A stretch of 64,000 nucleotides of DNA from Kitasatospora sp. SUK 42 (lineage in GTDB: Bacteria > Actinomycetota > Actinomycetes > Streptomycetales > Streptomycetaceae), in NCBI RefSeq assembly GCF_015776785.2, contig NZ_LFMD02000007.1, positions 1,282,605 through 1,346,604 of the forward strand, read 5' to 3'. Below the pieces are notes generated by a model. That model was not told where the DNA came from, did not search any database, and saw only the letters and a program-made list of their open reading frames with translations. A program made the position numbers and the translations under genes. Positions 1 to 7,693 of the stretch are shown piece by piece. Position 1 is the first letter of the stretch. Each line of letters begins with the position of its first letter.

Positions 1-495
1 GCGCTGTGCGGCGTCCTGCTCCTGCTCACCCTCCAGGGCGTCGCCGTCGGGGTCGCCCCCGGCCGGCTCCGGCTCTTCCTGTCCGGAGTGCTCATCGGCG
101 CCTCGACCGCCGGACTGCTGCTCGCCCTGCTGCTGGCCCACAGCCAGCGGCGGGCGAGCCGCCCCGCGGCCGCCCGGACCGACACCACCCGGGCCGGCAC
201 CACCCGGACCGACGCCACCCGGGCCGACCTCGTCCTGGCGGCCGACGACGACACCCAGTGGTTCAGCGCCCGCTCGCTGGAGGGCTTCCCGATGGAGCAG
301 GTCCGCCCCATCCTGCTCGCCCCCGGCGCCCCGGGCCTCAACCGGCTCTACACCGCCTGGATCTTCGCCACCCACGGCCACGACCCCCAGTGGATCGCCC
401 AGCACCTCGACCTCCCCACCTCCACCGCCCGGCTGCTGGCCACCGCGGCCCGGCGGCACACCACCTCCACCCCCTCCGAGAGGAGGCCGCAGTGA
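1..495 (+). CDS. C-terminal part of a membrane protein (partial at window start)
   Basis: The reading frame is open from base 1, so the true start lies upstream. The first 40 visible residues are hydrophobic and form about two membrane segments (GVLLLLTLQGVAVGV and a Leu/Ala-rich stretch after LFLSGVLIGAS). A Thr/Arg/Asp-rich linker follows, then a soluble C-terminal domain ending in a helix-turn-helix-like stretch (WIAQHLDLPTSTARLLA). This could be a membrane-tethered regulator or a small DNA-binding tail; I do not recognise the family. The stop overlaps the GTG of the next gene, so the two are probably translationally coupled. Confidence 0.6.
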   Translation, partial: ALCGVLLLLTLQGVAVGVAPGRLRLFLSGVLIGASTAGLLLALLLAHSQRRASRPAAARTDTTRAGTTRTDATRADLVLAADDDTQWFSARSLEGFPMEQVRPILLAPGAPGLNRLYTAWIFATHGHDPQWIAQHLDLPTSTARLLATAARRHTTSTPSERRPQ

Positions 496-857
496 TCACG
501 GCCCTCGACCACGTCCAGCTCTCCGCGCCGCCCGGCAGCGAGGCCCTGCTGCGCGCCTTCTACGGCGACGTCCTGCAGATGGCGGAGATCCCCAAGCCCG
601 GACCGCTGACCGGCCGCGGCGGCTGCTGGTTCGCCGCCGACGGCGGGCGGGTGCGGCTCTACCTCGGCATCGAGGAGCGCTTCCGCCCCAGCACCAAGGC
701 GCACCCCGGGATCGCGGTCTGCGAGATCGACGAGTTCGCGCTGCGGCTGTCGGAGCTCGGCGCCCAGGTGGTCTGGGACGACAGCCTGCCGCCGCGGCGC
801 CGCTTCTACACCACCGACCCGGTCGGCAACCTGCTGGAGTTCGTCGAGGCCGCCTGA
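492..857 (+). CDS. VOC (glyoxalase/bleomycin-resistance fold) family protein
   Basis: This 121-residue protein begins at a GTG inside the stop of the upstream gene, preceded by a GGAGG-type site. It has the vicinal-oxygen-chelate layout: an N-terminal LDHVQLSAPPGSEALLRAFY strand-helix, a middle FAADGGRVRLYLGI strand, and a C-terminal TTDPVGNLLEFVE strand carrying the usual C-terminal Glu. The first-position metal His (DHVQL) and the final Glu are present, so a metal-dependent role is possible. Members act as glyoxalases, dioxygenases or drug-binding proteins, and the substrate cannot be read from sequence. The length is typical of a single VOC unit. Confidence 0.8.
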   Translation: MITALDHVQLSAPPGSEALLRAFYGDVLQMAEIPKPGPLTGRGGCWFAADGGRVRLYLGIEERFRPSTKAHPGIAVCEIDEFALRLSELGAQVVWDDSLPPRRRFYTTDPVGNLLEFVEAA

Positions 858-941
858 ACAGCGGCCCCGGCCCGAGGTCATTTGCGTACGGACGTCGGGA
901 GGGAGCAGACTGCCCGGGTTTGCGCGCCGGAGGTCCCCGTC

Positions 942-2699
942 ATGCCCTTCCCGAAGTCCGCCCCGGGCCGGTCCCGGGGTTCGCTGCCGTCCCGGACGGT
1001 CGGCCGCCCGTCCCGGATGACCTGGGTCGACGTGATCGTGGCGGCCGCCGTCCTGGTCCTGCTCTACCTCGCGCTGCGGATCGGGCACGGCACGACCGTA
1101 CGGTTCTCCACCGCCCGGGACGCCGCCGTCGACACCGACCCGGCCCGGCTGCCGTACGACGCGGCGCGCTCGCTGCTGCGGATGTTCGCCGCGCTCGCCG
1201 TCTCCGTCGTCTTCACCTTCGGCTACGCCTACGCCGCCGCCCGCAGCCGCCGCCTGGAGCGCGTGCTCATCCCGGCGCTGGACATCCTCCAGTCGGTGCC
1301 GGTGCTCGCCTTCCTGACCGTCGCCGTGACCGGCTTCCTCGCCCTGTTCCCCGGCTCGATGCTGGGCCTGGAGTGCGCCGCCGTCTTCGCCATCTTCACG
1401 TCCCAGGCGTGGAACATGACCTTCGGCTTCTACCACTCCCTGGTCTCGCTGCCGCGCGAACTCGACGAGCTGTCCCGCTCCTTCCGATTCAGCCGGTGGA
1501 TGCGGTTCTGGAAGGTCGAACTGCCCTCCGGCATGATCGGCCTGGTCTGGAACGGCATGCTCAGCTTCGGCGGCGGCTGGTTCTTCCTCGTCGCCTCCGA
1601 GGCGATCAGCGTCGACAACCAGCGGTACGCGCTGCCCGGCGTCGGCTCCTACGCGGGCGCCGCCATCGCCGCCGGGGACCTCGGCCGGGTCGGCTGGGCG
1701 ATCGCCACCATGGCCGTCCTCGTCGTCGGCGTGAACTTCCTGTTCTGGCGGCCGCTCACCGCCTGGGCCGAACGCTTCAAGAACGAGCAGTCCGAGGCCA
1801 CCGAGGTGCAGCGCTCGGTCGTCCTCGACCTGCTGCGCCGCTCCCGCTGGCCCGCCCTGCTCGGCCGGGCGCTGCGGCCCCTCGGCGAGGCGCTGGGCCG
1901 GGCCGGGCGGGCGTTCGGCACCGATGACCGCCGGCTCGACGCCGGCCCCGGACGGCGACGCACCGGGGACGCCGCCTTCGCCCTCGTCTCCGGCGGCATC
2001 GTGCTGTGGGGCCTGGTCGACCTCGGCCGCTACCTCGCCGACCGCACCGGCCTCGGCGTCTTCGGCGAACCGCTGCTGCTCGGACTCGCCACCCTCGCCC
2101 GGGTGGTCGTGCTGGTCGCGGTGGCCACGGTCGTCTGGGTGCCGATCGGGGTGAAGATCGGCTTCTCCCCCCGGCTGACCCGGATCGCCCAGCCGCTGGT
2201 GCAGCTCCTCGCCAGCTTCCCCGCCAACTTCCTCTTCCCGCTGGTGGTCTGGCTGCTGCTGCGCACCGGACTCTCCATCGACCTCGGCGGCATCCTGCTG
2301 ATGGCGCTCGGCGCCCAGTGGTACATCCTGTTCAACGCCATCGCCGGCGCCATGGCCATCCCCAGCGACCTGCGCGAGGCCATGGACAACCTCGGCGTGC
2401 GCGGCTGGCAGCGCTGGCGCCGGCTGATCATCCCCGGGATCTTCCCGGCGTACGTCACCGGCGGCATCACCGCCTCCGGCGGCGCCTGGAACGCCTCCAT
2501 CGTCTCCGAGGTGGTCACCTTCGGCGGCACCACGCTCACCGCCACCGGCCTCGGCGCGTACATCGCGCAGGCCACCGCGCACGGCGACTACCCTCGGCTG
2601 CTCGCCGGGGTGGCGGTGATGAGCCTGTACGTCGTCGCCCTCAACCGCCTGCTCTGGCGCCGCCTGTACCGGCTGGCCGAGCGCCGCTACTCACTCTAG
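942..2699 (+). CDS. ABC transporter permease, two fused permease domains (NitT/TauT type)
   Basis: This 585-residue integral membrane protein holds two copies of the binding-protein-dependent permease domain. The first spans about residues 60-290, with an EAA-like loop at ELDELSRSFRFSRWMRFW. The second spans about 370-580, with its loop at EAMDNLGVRGWQRWRRLIIP. Families with this layout import nitrate, sulfonates, taurine or similar small anions. The ATG at 942 follows a GGAGG at about 929-933 and is preferred over an upstream in-frame start. The ATPase gene begins 11 bases downstream, so the two form one operon. No solute-binding protein gene lies beside them in this window, so the substrate is open. 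Confidence 0.85.
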   Translation: MPFPKSAPGRSRGSLPSRTVGRPSRMTWVDVIVAAAVLVLLYLALRIGHGTTVRFSTARDAAVDTDPARLPYDAARSLLRMFAALAVSVVFTFGYAYAAARSRRLERVLIPALDILQSVPVLAFLTVAVTGFLALFPGSMLGLECAAVFAIFTSQAWNMTFGFYHSLVSLPRELDELSRSFRFSRWMRFWKVELPSGMIGLVWNGMLSFGGGWFFLVASEAISVDNQRYALPGVGSYAGAAIAAGDLGRVGWAIATMAVLVVGVNFLFWRPLTAWAERFKNEQSEATEVQRSVVLDLLRRSRWPALLGRALRPLGEALGRAGRAFGTDDRRLDAGPGRRRTGDAAFALVSGGIVLWGLVDLGRYLADRTGLGVFGEPLLLGLATLARVVVLVAVATVVWVPIGVKIGFSPRLTRIAQPLVQLLASFPANFLFPLVVWLLLRTGLSIDLGGILLMALGAQWYILFNAIAGAMAIPSDLREAMDNLGVRGWQRWRRLIIPGIFPAYVTGGITASGGAWNASIVSEVVTFGGTTLTATGLGAYIAQATAHGDYPRLLAGVAVMSLYVVALNRLLWRRLYRLAERRYSL

Positions 2700-2710
2700 G
2701 TCTCACTCCC

Positions 2711-4096
2711 ATGCGCTTCCCGTTCTCCCGCCCCGCGCCCACCGCCCCCGCTGCCCCTGCCCCTGCCCCTGCCACCGCCGCTCCCCCGGCTCCCGCCGAC
2801 GGCGGGGTCCTGCTGGAGACCGTCGGCCTGACCAAGGCCTACGCCGGGGCCGACGGCGAACTGCCCGTGCTCTCCGGGATCGACCTCACCGTCCGGGCCG
2901 GCGAGATCGTCGCCCTGCTCGGCCGCTCCGGCTCTGGCAAGTCCACCCTGCTGCGCTGCCTGGCCGGCCTGATCCCGCCCAGCTCCGGCACCGTCCGCTA
3001 CCGCGGCACCCCGCTCACCGGCGCCAACCCGGGCACCGCGCTGGTCTTCCAGACCTTCGCCCTGCTGCCCTGGCTGACGGTCCGTCAGAACGTCGAACTC
3101 GGCCTGGAGGCCCGCGGGGTGCCGCCGCGCGAACGCGCCCGGGCCGCCGACCAGGCCATCGACCTGATCGGCCTGGCCGGCTTCGAGTCCGCCTACCCCA
3201 AGGAGCTCTCCGGCGGGATGCGCCAACGCGTCGGCTTCGCCCGGGCGCTGGTCGTCGAACCGGACGTGCTGATGATGGACGAGCCGTTCTCCGCGCTCGA
3301 CGTGCTCACCGCCGAGAACCTGCGCGGTGAGCTGATGGAGCTGTGGGAGTCCGGCCAGTTCCCCACCCGCGCCGTCGTCCTGGTCACCCACAACATCGAG
3401 GAGGCGGTGCTGATGGCCGACCGCATCGTGGTCCTCGGCTCCCGCCCGTACGGCACCATCCGCGAGACCGTCGAGGTCGACCTGGAACGCCCCCGCGACC
3501 GCGACTCCGCCGCCTTCGACGAACTGGTCGACCGGGTCTACCGGATCATGACCGGCCGCCCCAAGGAGACCCGACCGCCCGGCCGCCCCGACCCCGGCCG
3601 GGCCGACCGCCGCACCGTCGCCAACACCCCCCTGCCCACCGCCAGCGTCGACGGCCTCTCCGGCCTCGCCGAGATGATCGCCCACCGCGACGGCCGCTGC
3701 GACCTCGCCGGCCTCGCCGACGAACTCGGCCTCGACATCGACGACATGCTCCCCCAGCTCGACGCCCTCGACCTGCTCGGCTTCGCCGAGATCCACGGCG
3801 ACGACCTGCTCCTCACCGAGGACGGCGCCGACTTCGCCGGCGCCGACGTCCAGGACTCCCGCGCCATCTTCGCGGGCGCGGCCGTCGAGGTCCCGCTGGT
3901 CCGGCTGATCGCCAACAGCCTCCGCGGCGAACCCGGCGCCACCGTCCGCGCCGGCTTCTTCCGCGACCTGCTCGCGCACCACTACACCAGCGAACAGGTC
4001 GACCGCCAGCTGGAGACGGCCACCGACTGGGGCCGCTACGCGGGGCTGTTCGGCTACGACGCGGCCCGACAGGAGTACCGGCTGGAGGAGGCCTAG
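2711..4096 (+). CDS. ABC transporter ATP-binding protein with C-terminal AAA-associated domain
   Basis: This 461-residue ATPase partners the fused permease upstream. A Pro/Ala-rich leader of about 35 residues precedes the nucleotide-binding domain. Walker A is GRSGSGKST, the signature is LSGGMRQRV, Walker B is VLMMDEPFSALD, and the switch His lies in VTHNIEEAV; all are intact. After the ATPase domain (about residue 275 onward) comes a second domain with winged-helix character (GLAEMIAHRDGRCDLAGLAD ... DDMLPQLDALDLLGFAE). It matches the AAA-associated C-terminal domain found on some nitrate/sulfonate-type ATPases, where it may sense substrate or gate transport. The role is inferred from architecture and neighbourhood. 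Confidence 0.85.
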   Translation: MRFPFSRPAPTAPAAPAPAPATAAPPAPADGGVLLETVGLTKAYAGADGELPVLSGIDLTVRAGEIVALLGRSGSGKSTLLRCLAGLIPPSSGTVRYRGTPLTGANPGTALVFQTFALLPWLTVRQNVELGLEARGVPPRERARAADQAIDLIGLAGFESAYPKELSGGMRQRVGFARALVVEPDVLMMDEPFSALDVLTAENLRGELMELWESGQFPTRAVVLVTHNIEEAVLMADRIVVLGSRPYGTIRETVEVDLERPRDRDSAAFDELVDRVYRIMTGRPKETRPPGRPDPGRADRRTVANTPLPTASVDGLSGLAEMIAHRDGRCDLAGLADELGLDIDDMLPQLDALDLLGFAEIHGDDLLLTEDGADFAGADVQDSRAIFAGAAVEVPLVRLIANSLRGEPGATVRAGFFRDLLAHHYTSEQVDRQLETATDWGRYAGLFGYDAARQEYRLEEA

Positions 4097-4180
4097 TCGG
4101 GGCGATGACGCCGCACCGGTCGCCGCCACCGGTGGAGAATGACGTCCAGACCGGAACGTCAACTGGACGGAGAAGCAGGG

Positions 4181-4744
4181 ATGTTGAACAGGCGTCGGTT
4201 CCTCGGAGCGGTCGGCGGCTCGGTCGGCGCGGCACAGCTGCTGCCGTACGCGGCGTCCGCCGCACCGCTGGGCCACGAGCACTTCATGGCAGCGGCCGTC
4301 GAGGAGGGTCGCAGGAACGAGCGCTACCCGTTCGGGGCCGTGATCGTGCGCTCGGGCACGGTGGTGGCCCGAGGCGTCGCGTCGGGCGACAACCCGACGT
4401 CCCACGGCGAAATGGTCGCCATCGACGACCACGTGGACCGGCTGGGCAACCAGGGGTGGGCGGACGCGACCCTCTACACGACGGCGGAACCGTGCCCCAT
4501 GTGCATGAGCGCCTGCGCGTGGGCCGGGATCGGGCAGGTCGTGTGGGGGACGTCGATCGAAGGACTGCGCCGCACCGGCCTGGACCAGATCGACCTGGCG
4601 GCAACCGCCGTCGCCGAGGCCTCCAAGTCCTTCTACACCCCGAAGCTGCTCCTGGGCGGGGTGCTGGCCGACGAGACCGACGCCCTCTTCCGCCGCGCCC
4701 AGGACCTGCGGCGCGGCGGCGCGGAGGAGAACGGCGAGGACTGA
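4181..4744 (+). CDS. Tat-exported cytidine/deoxycytidylate-type deaminase family protein
   Basis: This is a 187-residue protein. The ATG at 4181 puts a twin-arginine signal at the very N-terminus (NRRRFLGAVGGS, then a hydrophobic stretch ending PYAASA), which supports this start over one 14 codons upstream. The mature part is a nucleoside-deaminase fold: the zinc-binding and catalytic HGE (NPTSHGEMVAID) and the PCPMC motif (TTAEPCPMCMSACAW) are complete, so a zinc-dependent deaminase of guanine, cytosine or a related base is plausible. An exported member is unusual because nucleobase salvage is normally cytoplasmic. The gene stands alone between the transporter operon and a degraded region. 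Confidence 0.8.
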   Translation: MLNRRRFLGAVGGSVGAAQLLPYAASAAPLGHEHFMAAAVEEGRRNERYPFGAVIVRSGTVVARGVASGDNPTSHGEMVAIDDHVDRLGNQGWADATLYTTAEPCPMCMSACAWAGIGQVVWGTSIEGLRRTGLDQIDLAATAVAEASKSFYTPKLLLGGVLADETDALFRRAQDLRRGGAEENGED

Positions 4745-4794
4745 CGCGTCCCAGGAATCCGCCGGCGGCGCCGATCGTTCGACCCGGTACGTGA

Positions 4795-4938
4795 TCGCCG
4801 CCGACAGCCACGAGGACCGGATCCGGCGGTTCCCGGAACGTCGCGTTCCACGAGCGCCTCGGCTTCGCGGTCACGGCCGAGGTCCGGCTCCCCGACGGCG
4901 GCCCCCACACCTGGTGCATGCGCAGGGAGCCCCGCTGA
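4795..4938 (+). pseudogene. remnant of a GNAT acetyltransferase C-terminus
   Basis: In frame +1, after a stop near 4794, the translation contains NVAFHERLGFAVTAEVRLPD and ends WCMRREPR followed by TGA. The pattern N-x-x-F-x-E-R-L-G-F is the typical C-terminal helix-strand of GNAT N-acetyltransferases. No start codon or N-terminal acetyl-CoA-binding motif is present upstream in any frame. I read this as a decayed 3' end of a lost gene; a chance resemblance is possible because it is short. Confidence 0.4.
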
Positions 4939-4967
4939 CCCGCCTGACCCGCCAACCCGCCGGCGTG

Positions 4968-5387
4968 CTAGCCCGCCTGACCGGTGGCGGGGCGGCGGCG
5001 GACGGCGCGGACGGCGCGGGCGAAGGGCTGCTCGGCGGGCGCGACGACCGGGGCCGCTCCGCCGTCGCCGTCACCGTCGCGGCCCGGCAGGTCGTTCGCG
5101 ATGAGGGCGGCCTCGGTCAGCAGGCCGCGCACCTCGGTGGCGCGGTAGAAGATCCGGGTGCCCTCCCGGCGGGCCACCACCAGGCCTGCGGCCCGCAGCT
5201 TCGCCAGGTGCTGCGAGGTGGCCGCGACATGGGCGCCCAGCAGCTCCGCCAGCTCGCTGACCGGCAGTTCCCGACGGCTCAGCGCCCACAGCAGCCGGTA
5301 GCGCGACGGGTCGGCCACCGCCTTCAGCACCGCGACCGCCCGTTCCGCCGCGTCGGTATCCCAGGCCTCTTCCTTCGCACCACCCAT
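4968..5387 (-). CDS. ArsR/SmtB-type winged-helix transcriptional regulator
   Basis: This is a 139-residue regulator. The ATG at 5387 starts MGGAKEEAWDTDAAERAV; an upstream extension would run through the repetitive palindrome region and is rejected. The winged-helix core is typical: VADPSRYRLLWAL, SELAELLGAHVAATSQH as recognition helices, LAKLRAAGLVVARREG, and TRIFYRA as the wing. Cys ligands of the classical metal-binding ELCVCDL motif are absent (LPVSELAEL instead), so it is probably not a metal sensor of that kind. A Gly/Asp-rich linker leads to a basic tail. Its target is unknown; the palindromes just upstream of its start are candidates for autoregulation or for termination of the neighbouring operon. 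Confidence 0.85.
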   Translation of the reverse strand: MGGAKEEAWDTDAAERAVAVLKAVADPSRYRLLWALSRRELPVSELAELLGAHVAATSQHLAKLRAAGLVVARREGTRIFYRATEVRGLLTEAALIANDLPGRDGDGDGGAAPVVAPAEQPFARAVRAVRRRPATGQAG

Positions 5388-5427
5388 ACAGGGATCGTAC
5401 CGACGCGCGTCCGCCGCCCGCCGTCCG

Positions 5428-5451
5428 CCGTCCGCCGGAGACGGCGGACGG
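5428..5451. repeat. 10-bp-arm hairpin upstream of the ArsR gene
   Basis: The arms CCGTCCGCCG-like (5428-5437) and its complement (5442-5451) flank the four bases GAGA. The hairpin lies about 40 bases upstream of the ArsR start in a short stretch rich in GTCCGCC repeats. It could be an operator or part of a double terminator with the larger palindrome at 5495-5544. Confidence 0.5.
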
Positions 5452-5494
5452 ACGACAGATGACGGACGACGGGTGTCAGATGTCAGCGAACAGA

Positions 5495-5544
5495 TAACAG
5501 ATGACGGATGACAGATTTCGAAATCTGTCATCCGTCATCTGTTA
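5495..5544. repeat. 50-bp perfect palindrome (bidirectional terminator or cruciform)
   Basis: The sequence is exactly self-complementary from 5495 to 5544, centred on TTCGAA (5517-5522). A further pair of 10-base complements lies outside it (5486-5495 and 5551-5560, GCGAACAGAT and its complement). The element sits 37 bases past the stop of the response-regulator gene on the minus strand and about 110 bases upstream of the ArsR start. CAGATGAC and GATGACGGA words recur in direct orientation on its left side. A Rho-independent-like terminator for the two-component operon is the simplest role. It is more AT-rich than its surroundings and may be a mobile repeat. Confidence 0.75.
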
Positions 5545-5581
5545 CTCGTCATCTGTTCGCCGCCGCCCCGCGCACCCGCCC

Positions 5582-6238
5582 TCAGGCCGGGCGGGTGCCG
5601 TCCAGGTACGCCAGCACCGCCAGCACGCGGCGGTTGTCGTCGTCCGAGGCGCCCAGCCCGAGCTTGGCAAAGATGTTGGACGTGTGCTTGCTGACCGCGC
5701 CCTCGCTGAAGTGCAGCCGCCCCGCGATCGCGGCGTTGGAGCGCCCCTCGGCCATCATCGCGAGGACATCCCGCTCCCTCGGGGTGAGCAGGGCGAGCGG
5801 CTGGTCGTAGGCGTTGCGGGCGAGCAGGCGGGAGATGACCTGCGGGTCCATGACGGTACCGCCGTCGGCGACGGTGTGGACGGCGTCCACGAACTGGTCG
5901 GCCTTGGAGACGCGGTCCTTGAGCAGGTAGCCGACGCCCCCGGTGCCGTCGGCGATCAACTCCCGGGCGTAGAGCTGCTCGACGTGCTGGGAGAGGACCA
6001 GGACGGGCAACCCGGGCCGCTCCCTGCGGGCCGCGAGCGCGACCTGGAGTCCCTCGTCGGAGTAGGTGGGGGGCAGCCGGACGTCGACCACGGCGATGTC
6101 GGGGCGGTGTTCGGCGAGGGCGGCGGCCAGTTCGGGGCCGCTCTCCACGGCGGCGACGACGTCGTGTCCGTGGGCGCTCAGCAACAGTTCCAGTCCGTCC
6201 CTCAGCAGGACGAGGTCCTCGGCGAGGACAACACGCAC
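5582..6238 (-). CDS. NarL/LuxR-type response regulator
   Basis: This is a 218-residue regulator starting at a GTG with GGAG five bases upstream. The receiver domain (about 1-125) carries the acidic pair in VVLAEDLVLLRDG, the phospho-acceptor Asp in IAVVDVRLPP, and the conserved Lys in GYLLKDRV. The C-terminal LuxR-type DNA-binding domain (about 150-210) shows LTPRERDVLAMMAEGRSNAAI and FSEGAVSKHTSNIFAKLGL. The start overlaps the end of the sensor kinase gene by 37 bases, so the pair is translationally coupled. The signal is unknown. The ABC exporter just upstream in the same direction is a likely target by analogy with exporter-linked systems. Confidence 0.92.
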   Translation of the reverse strand: MRVVLAEDLVLLRDGLELLLSAHGHDVVAAVESGPELAAALAEHRPDIAVVDVRLPPTYSDEGLQVALAARRERPGLPVLVLSQHVEQLYARELIADGTGGVGYLLKDRVSKADQFVDAVHTVADGGTVMDPQVISRLLARNAYDQPLALLTPRERDVLAMMAEGRSNAAIAGRLHFSEGAVSKHTSNIFAKLGLGASDDDNRRVLAVLAYLDGTRPA

Positions 6239-7518
6239 GGAATCTCCATGATCAGCCTGGTCGGACCCCCCGGGGGGCTGCTCAGCGTGAGCGTACCGTC
6301 GAACACGGCCAGCCTGCGCTGGATGCCCCGCAGGCCGCTGCCCCGGCCGGGGTCGGCGCCACCGCCACCGTCGTCGGACACCTCGGCCCGCAGCAGTCCG
6401 GCGGCATGGGTGAGTTCCACCGTGGCGCACCGGGCCCCACCGTGCTTCACGGCGTTGGTGAGCGCCTCGCTGACGGCGAAGTAGACCGCCGACTCCACCG
6501 GCGCCTCCGCCCGGCCGGGCAGTGCGGTCCGCACCTCGACCCTCAGCGGGACGTCCAGCGCCAGCGCCCGCACCCCCTCCGCGAGGCCGCGCTCGGCGAG
6601 CACCGGCGGGTGGATGCCGCGCACCAGGTCGCGCAGTTCCTGAAGGGCCGCGGTGACGTTCTCCTGGGCGTCCGTCACCACCCGCTTGGCCTGCTCCGGG
6701 TCGCGGTCGACGAGCGCCGCGACCGCGCCCAGCCGCAGGCTCACCGCGACCAGCCGGGCCTGGGCTCCGTCGTGCAGGTCCCGTTCGATCCGGCGCAGTT
6801 CGGCGGCCTGGGCCTCGGTGGCGTCCAGCCGGATCTCGGTGAGCTGCTCGACCCGCCGGGCCAGCCGGGCGCGCTCGGTCGGCCCGAGCAGGGCGCGGGT
6901 CCACCGGGCGTGCAGGCGCAGCGCGGGCCGGGCGAGGGCGAGGCCGCCCGCCACCAGGGCCAGGCCGGGCAGCGGGGCGAGGGCGCCGTCCAGCGGGAGC
7001 AGGTCGTAGCCGGGGCCGGGTGCCGGCAGGAGGGGCTGCGCGAGCCCGTACAGGCCGTAGCCGATCAGCAGCAGGGGCGCGGCGGTGATGCCTCCGCCGA
7101 CAAGCGGGTCGGTGACGGCCCACAGGTTGTCGCGCCAGGTCGCCGGGTCGTTCCAGATCCAGCGGAGGTTGCGGGCCATGCTCGCGAACCGGCGGTTCCT
7201 GTGGTAGTCGTGACCGGTCCAGAACCAGCCGTGCAGGGTGCGCTCCAGCGCGGGGCGCGGCCGGTAGGGCGACGGTACGGGCACCTGCGACCAGTGCCCG
7301 GCCGCCCGCCGGGCGGCCTCGGCCGCGGAACGGACCAGCCGGACGGCCAGCAGGGCGAACGGGAACAGTCCGAGGCCGCACCAGAGCACGGCCGCGAGCA
7401 CCACGAGCACGCCCAGCGCCACCCCGGCCGGTATCAGCACGGTCAGGACGGCGAGGCGCCCGAGCGCCTGGACGGCCGGGCGCAGCGCTCGGACGCCTGG
7501 AGACTGCGGGCTGCTCAC
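6202..7518 (-). CDS. HisKA_3-type sensor histidine kinase
   Basis: This 438-residue membrane kinase has two hydrophobic pairs (about residues 20-60 and 140-185) around a region rich in aromatic residues, resembling the cytoplasmic-facing sensor module of actinobacterial NarL-type kinases. The dimerisation/phospho-acceptor helix is RRIERDLHDGAQARLVAVSL, with the conserved His in DLHDGAQ. The ATP-binding domain shows EALTNAVKHGGA, VSDDGGGG and GRGSGLRGIQRRL. It starts at GTG 7518, preceded by GGAGG. The tail overlaps the response regulator. Tandem 15-bp repeats and a terminator lie between it and the upstream transporter genes. Confidence 0.9.
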   Translation of the reverse strand: MSSPQSPGVRALRPAVQALGRLAVLTVLIPAGVALGVLVVLAAVLWCGLGLFPFALLAVRLVRSAAEAARRAAGHWSQVPVPSPYRPRPALERTLHGWFWTGHDYHRNRRFASMARNLRWIWNDPATWRDNLWAVTDPLVGGGITAAPLLLIGYGLYGLAQPLLPAPGPGYDLLPLDGALAPLPGLALVAGGLALARPALRLHARWTRALLGPTERARLARRVEQLTEIRLDATEAQAAELRRIERDLHDGAQARLVAVSLRLGAVAALVDRDPEQAKRVVTDAQENVTAALQELRDLVRGIHPPVLAERGLAEGVRALALDVPLRVEVRTALPGRAEAPVESAVYFAVSEALTNAVKHGGARCATVELTHAAGLLRAEVSDDGGGGADPGRGSGLRGIQRRLAVFDGTLTLSSPPGGPTRLIMEIPCVLSSPRTSSC

Positions 7519-7541
7519 TGGACCTCCGGGTTCGTGCGTCG

Positions 7542-7631
7542 CTGCGGCCGTGCGGAGACGGGCCGCGCACAGACGGGCCGCGCACAGACGGACCGTGCGC
7601 AGGCGGGCCGTGCCCGTACGGGCCGTTCATG
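7542..7631. repeat. 15-bp tandem repeat, about six units
   Basis: Units near GACGGGCCGCGCACA run head to tail. Two perfect copies (7557-7571, 7572-7586) are followed by three diverged ones to 7631 and preceded by one diverged copy at 7542-7556. The array lies in the short untranslated gap between the transporter terminator and the kinase start, so copy number could alter the kinase leader. Confidence 0.75.
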
Positions 7632-7639
7632 ATCGCAGC

Positions 7640-7672
7640 CGGCCCGCCCCGCCGGCGGAACGGGGCGGGCCG
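7640..7672 (-). terminator. hairpin terminator after the ABC permease gene
   Basis: A 12-bp perfect stem (7640-7651 with 7661-7672, CGGCCCGCCCCG and its complement) with a nine-base loop lies 22 bases past the permease stop. There is no T-run, as is usual in streptomycetes. Confidence 0.7.
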
Positions 7673-7693
7673 CACGCGGGCAACGGGCGGTGT

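Noticed and set aside
7542..7631. Possible CRISPR array
   Set aside because: The units are contiguous 15-mers without spacers, and no cas gene is near.
5582..7675. A long minus-strand ORF joining kinase region and response regulator
   Set aside because: Only its last 218 codons are the regulator; the remainder is out of frame with the kinase and has shadow composition.
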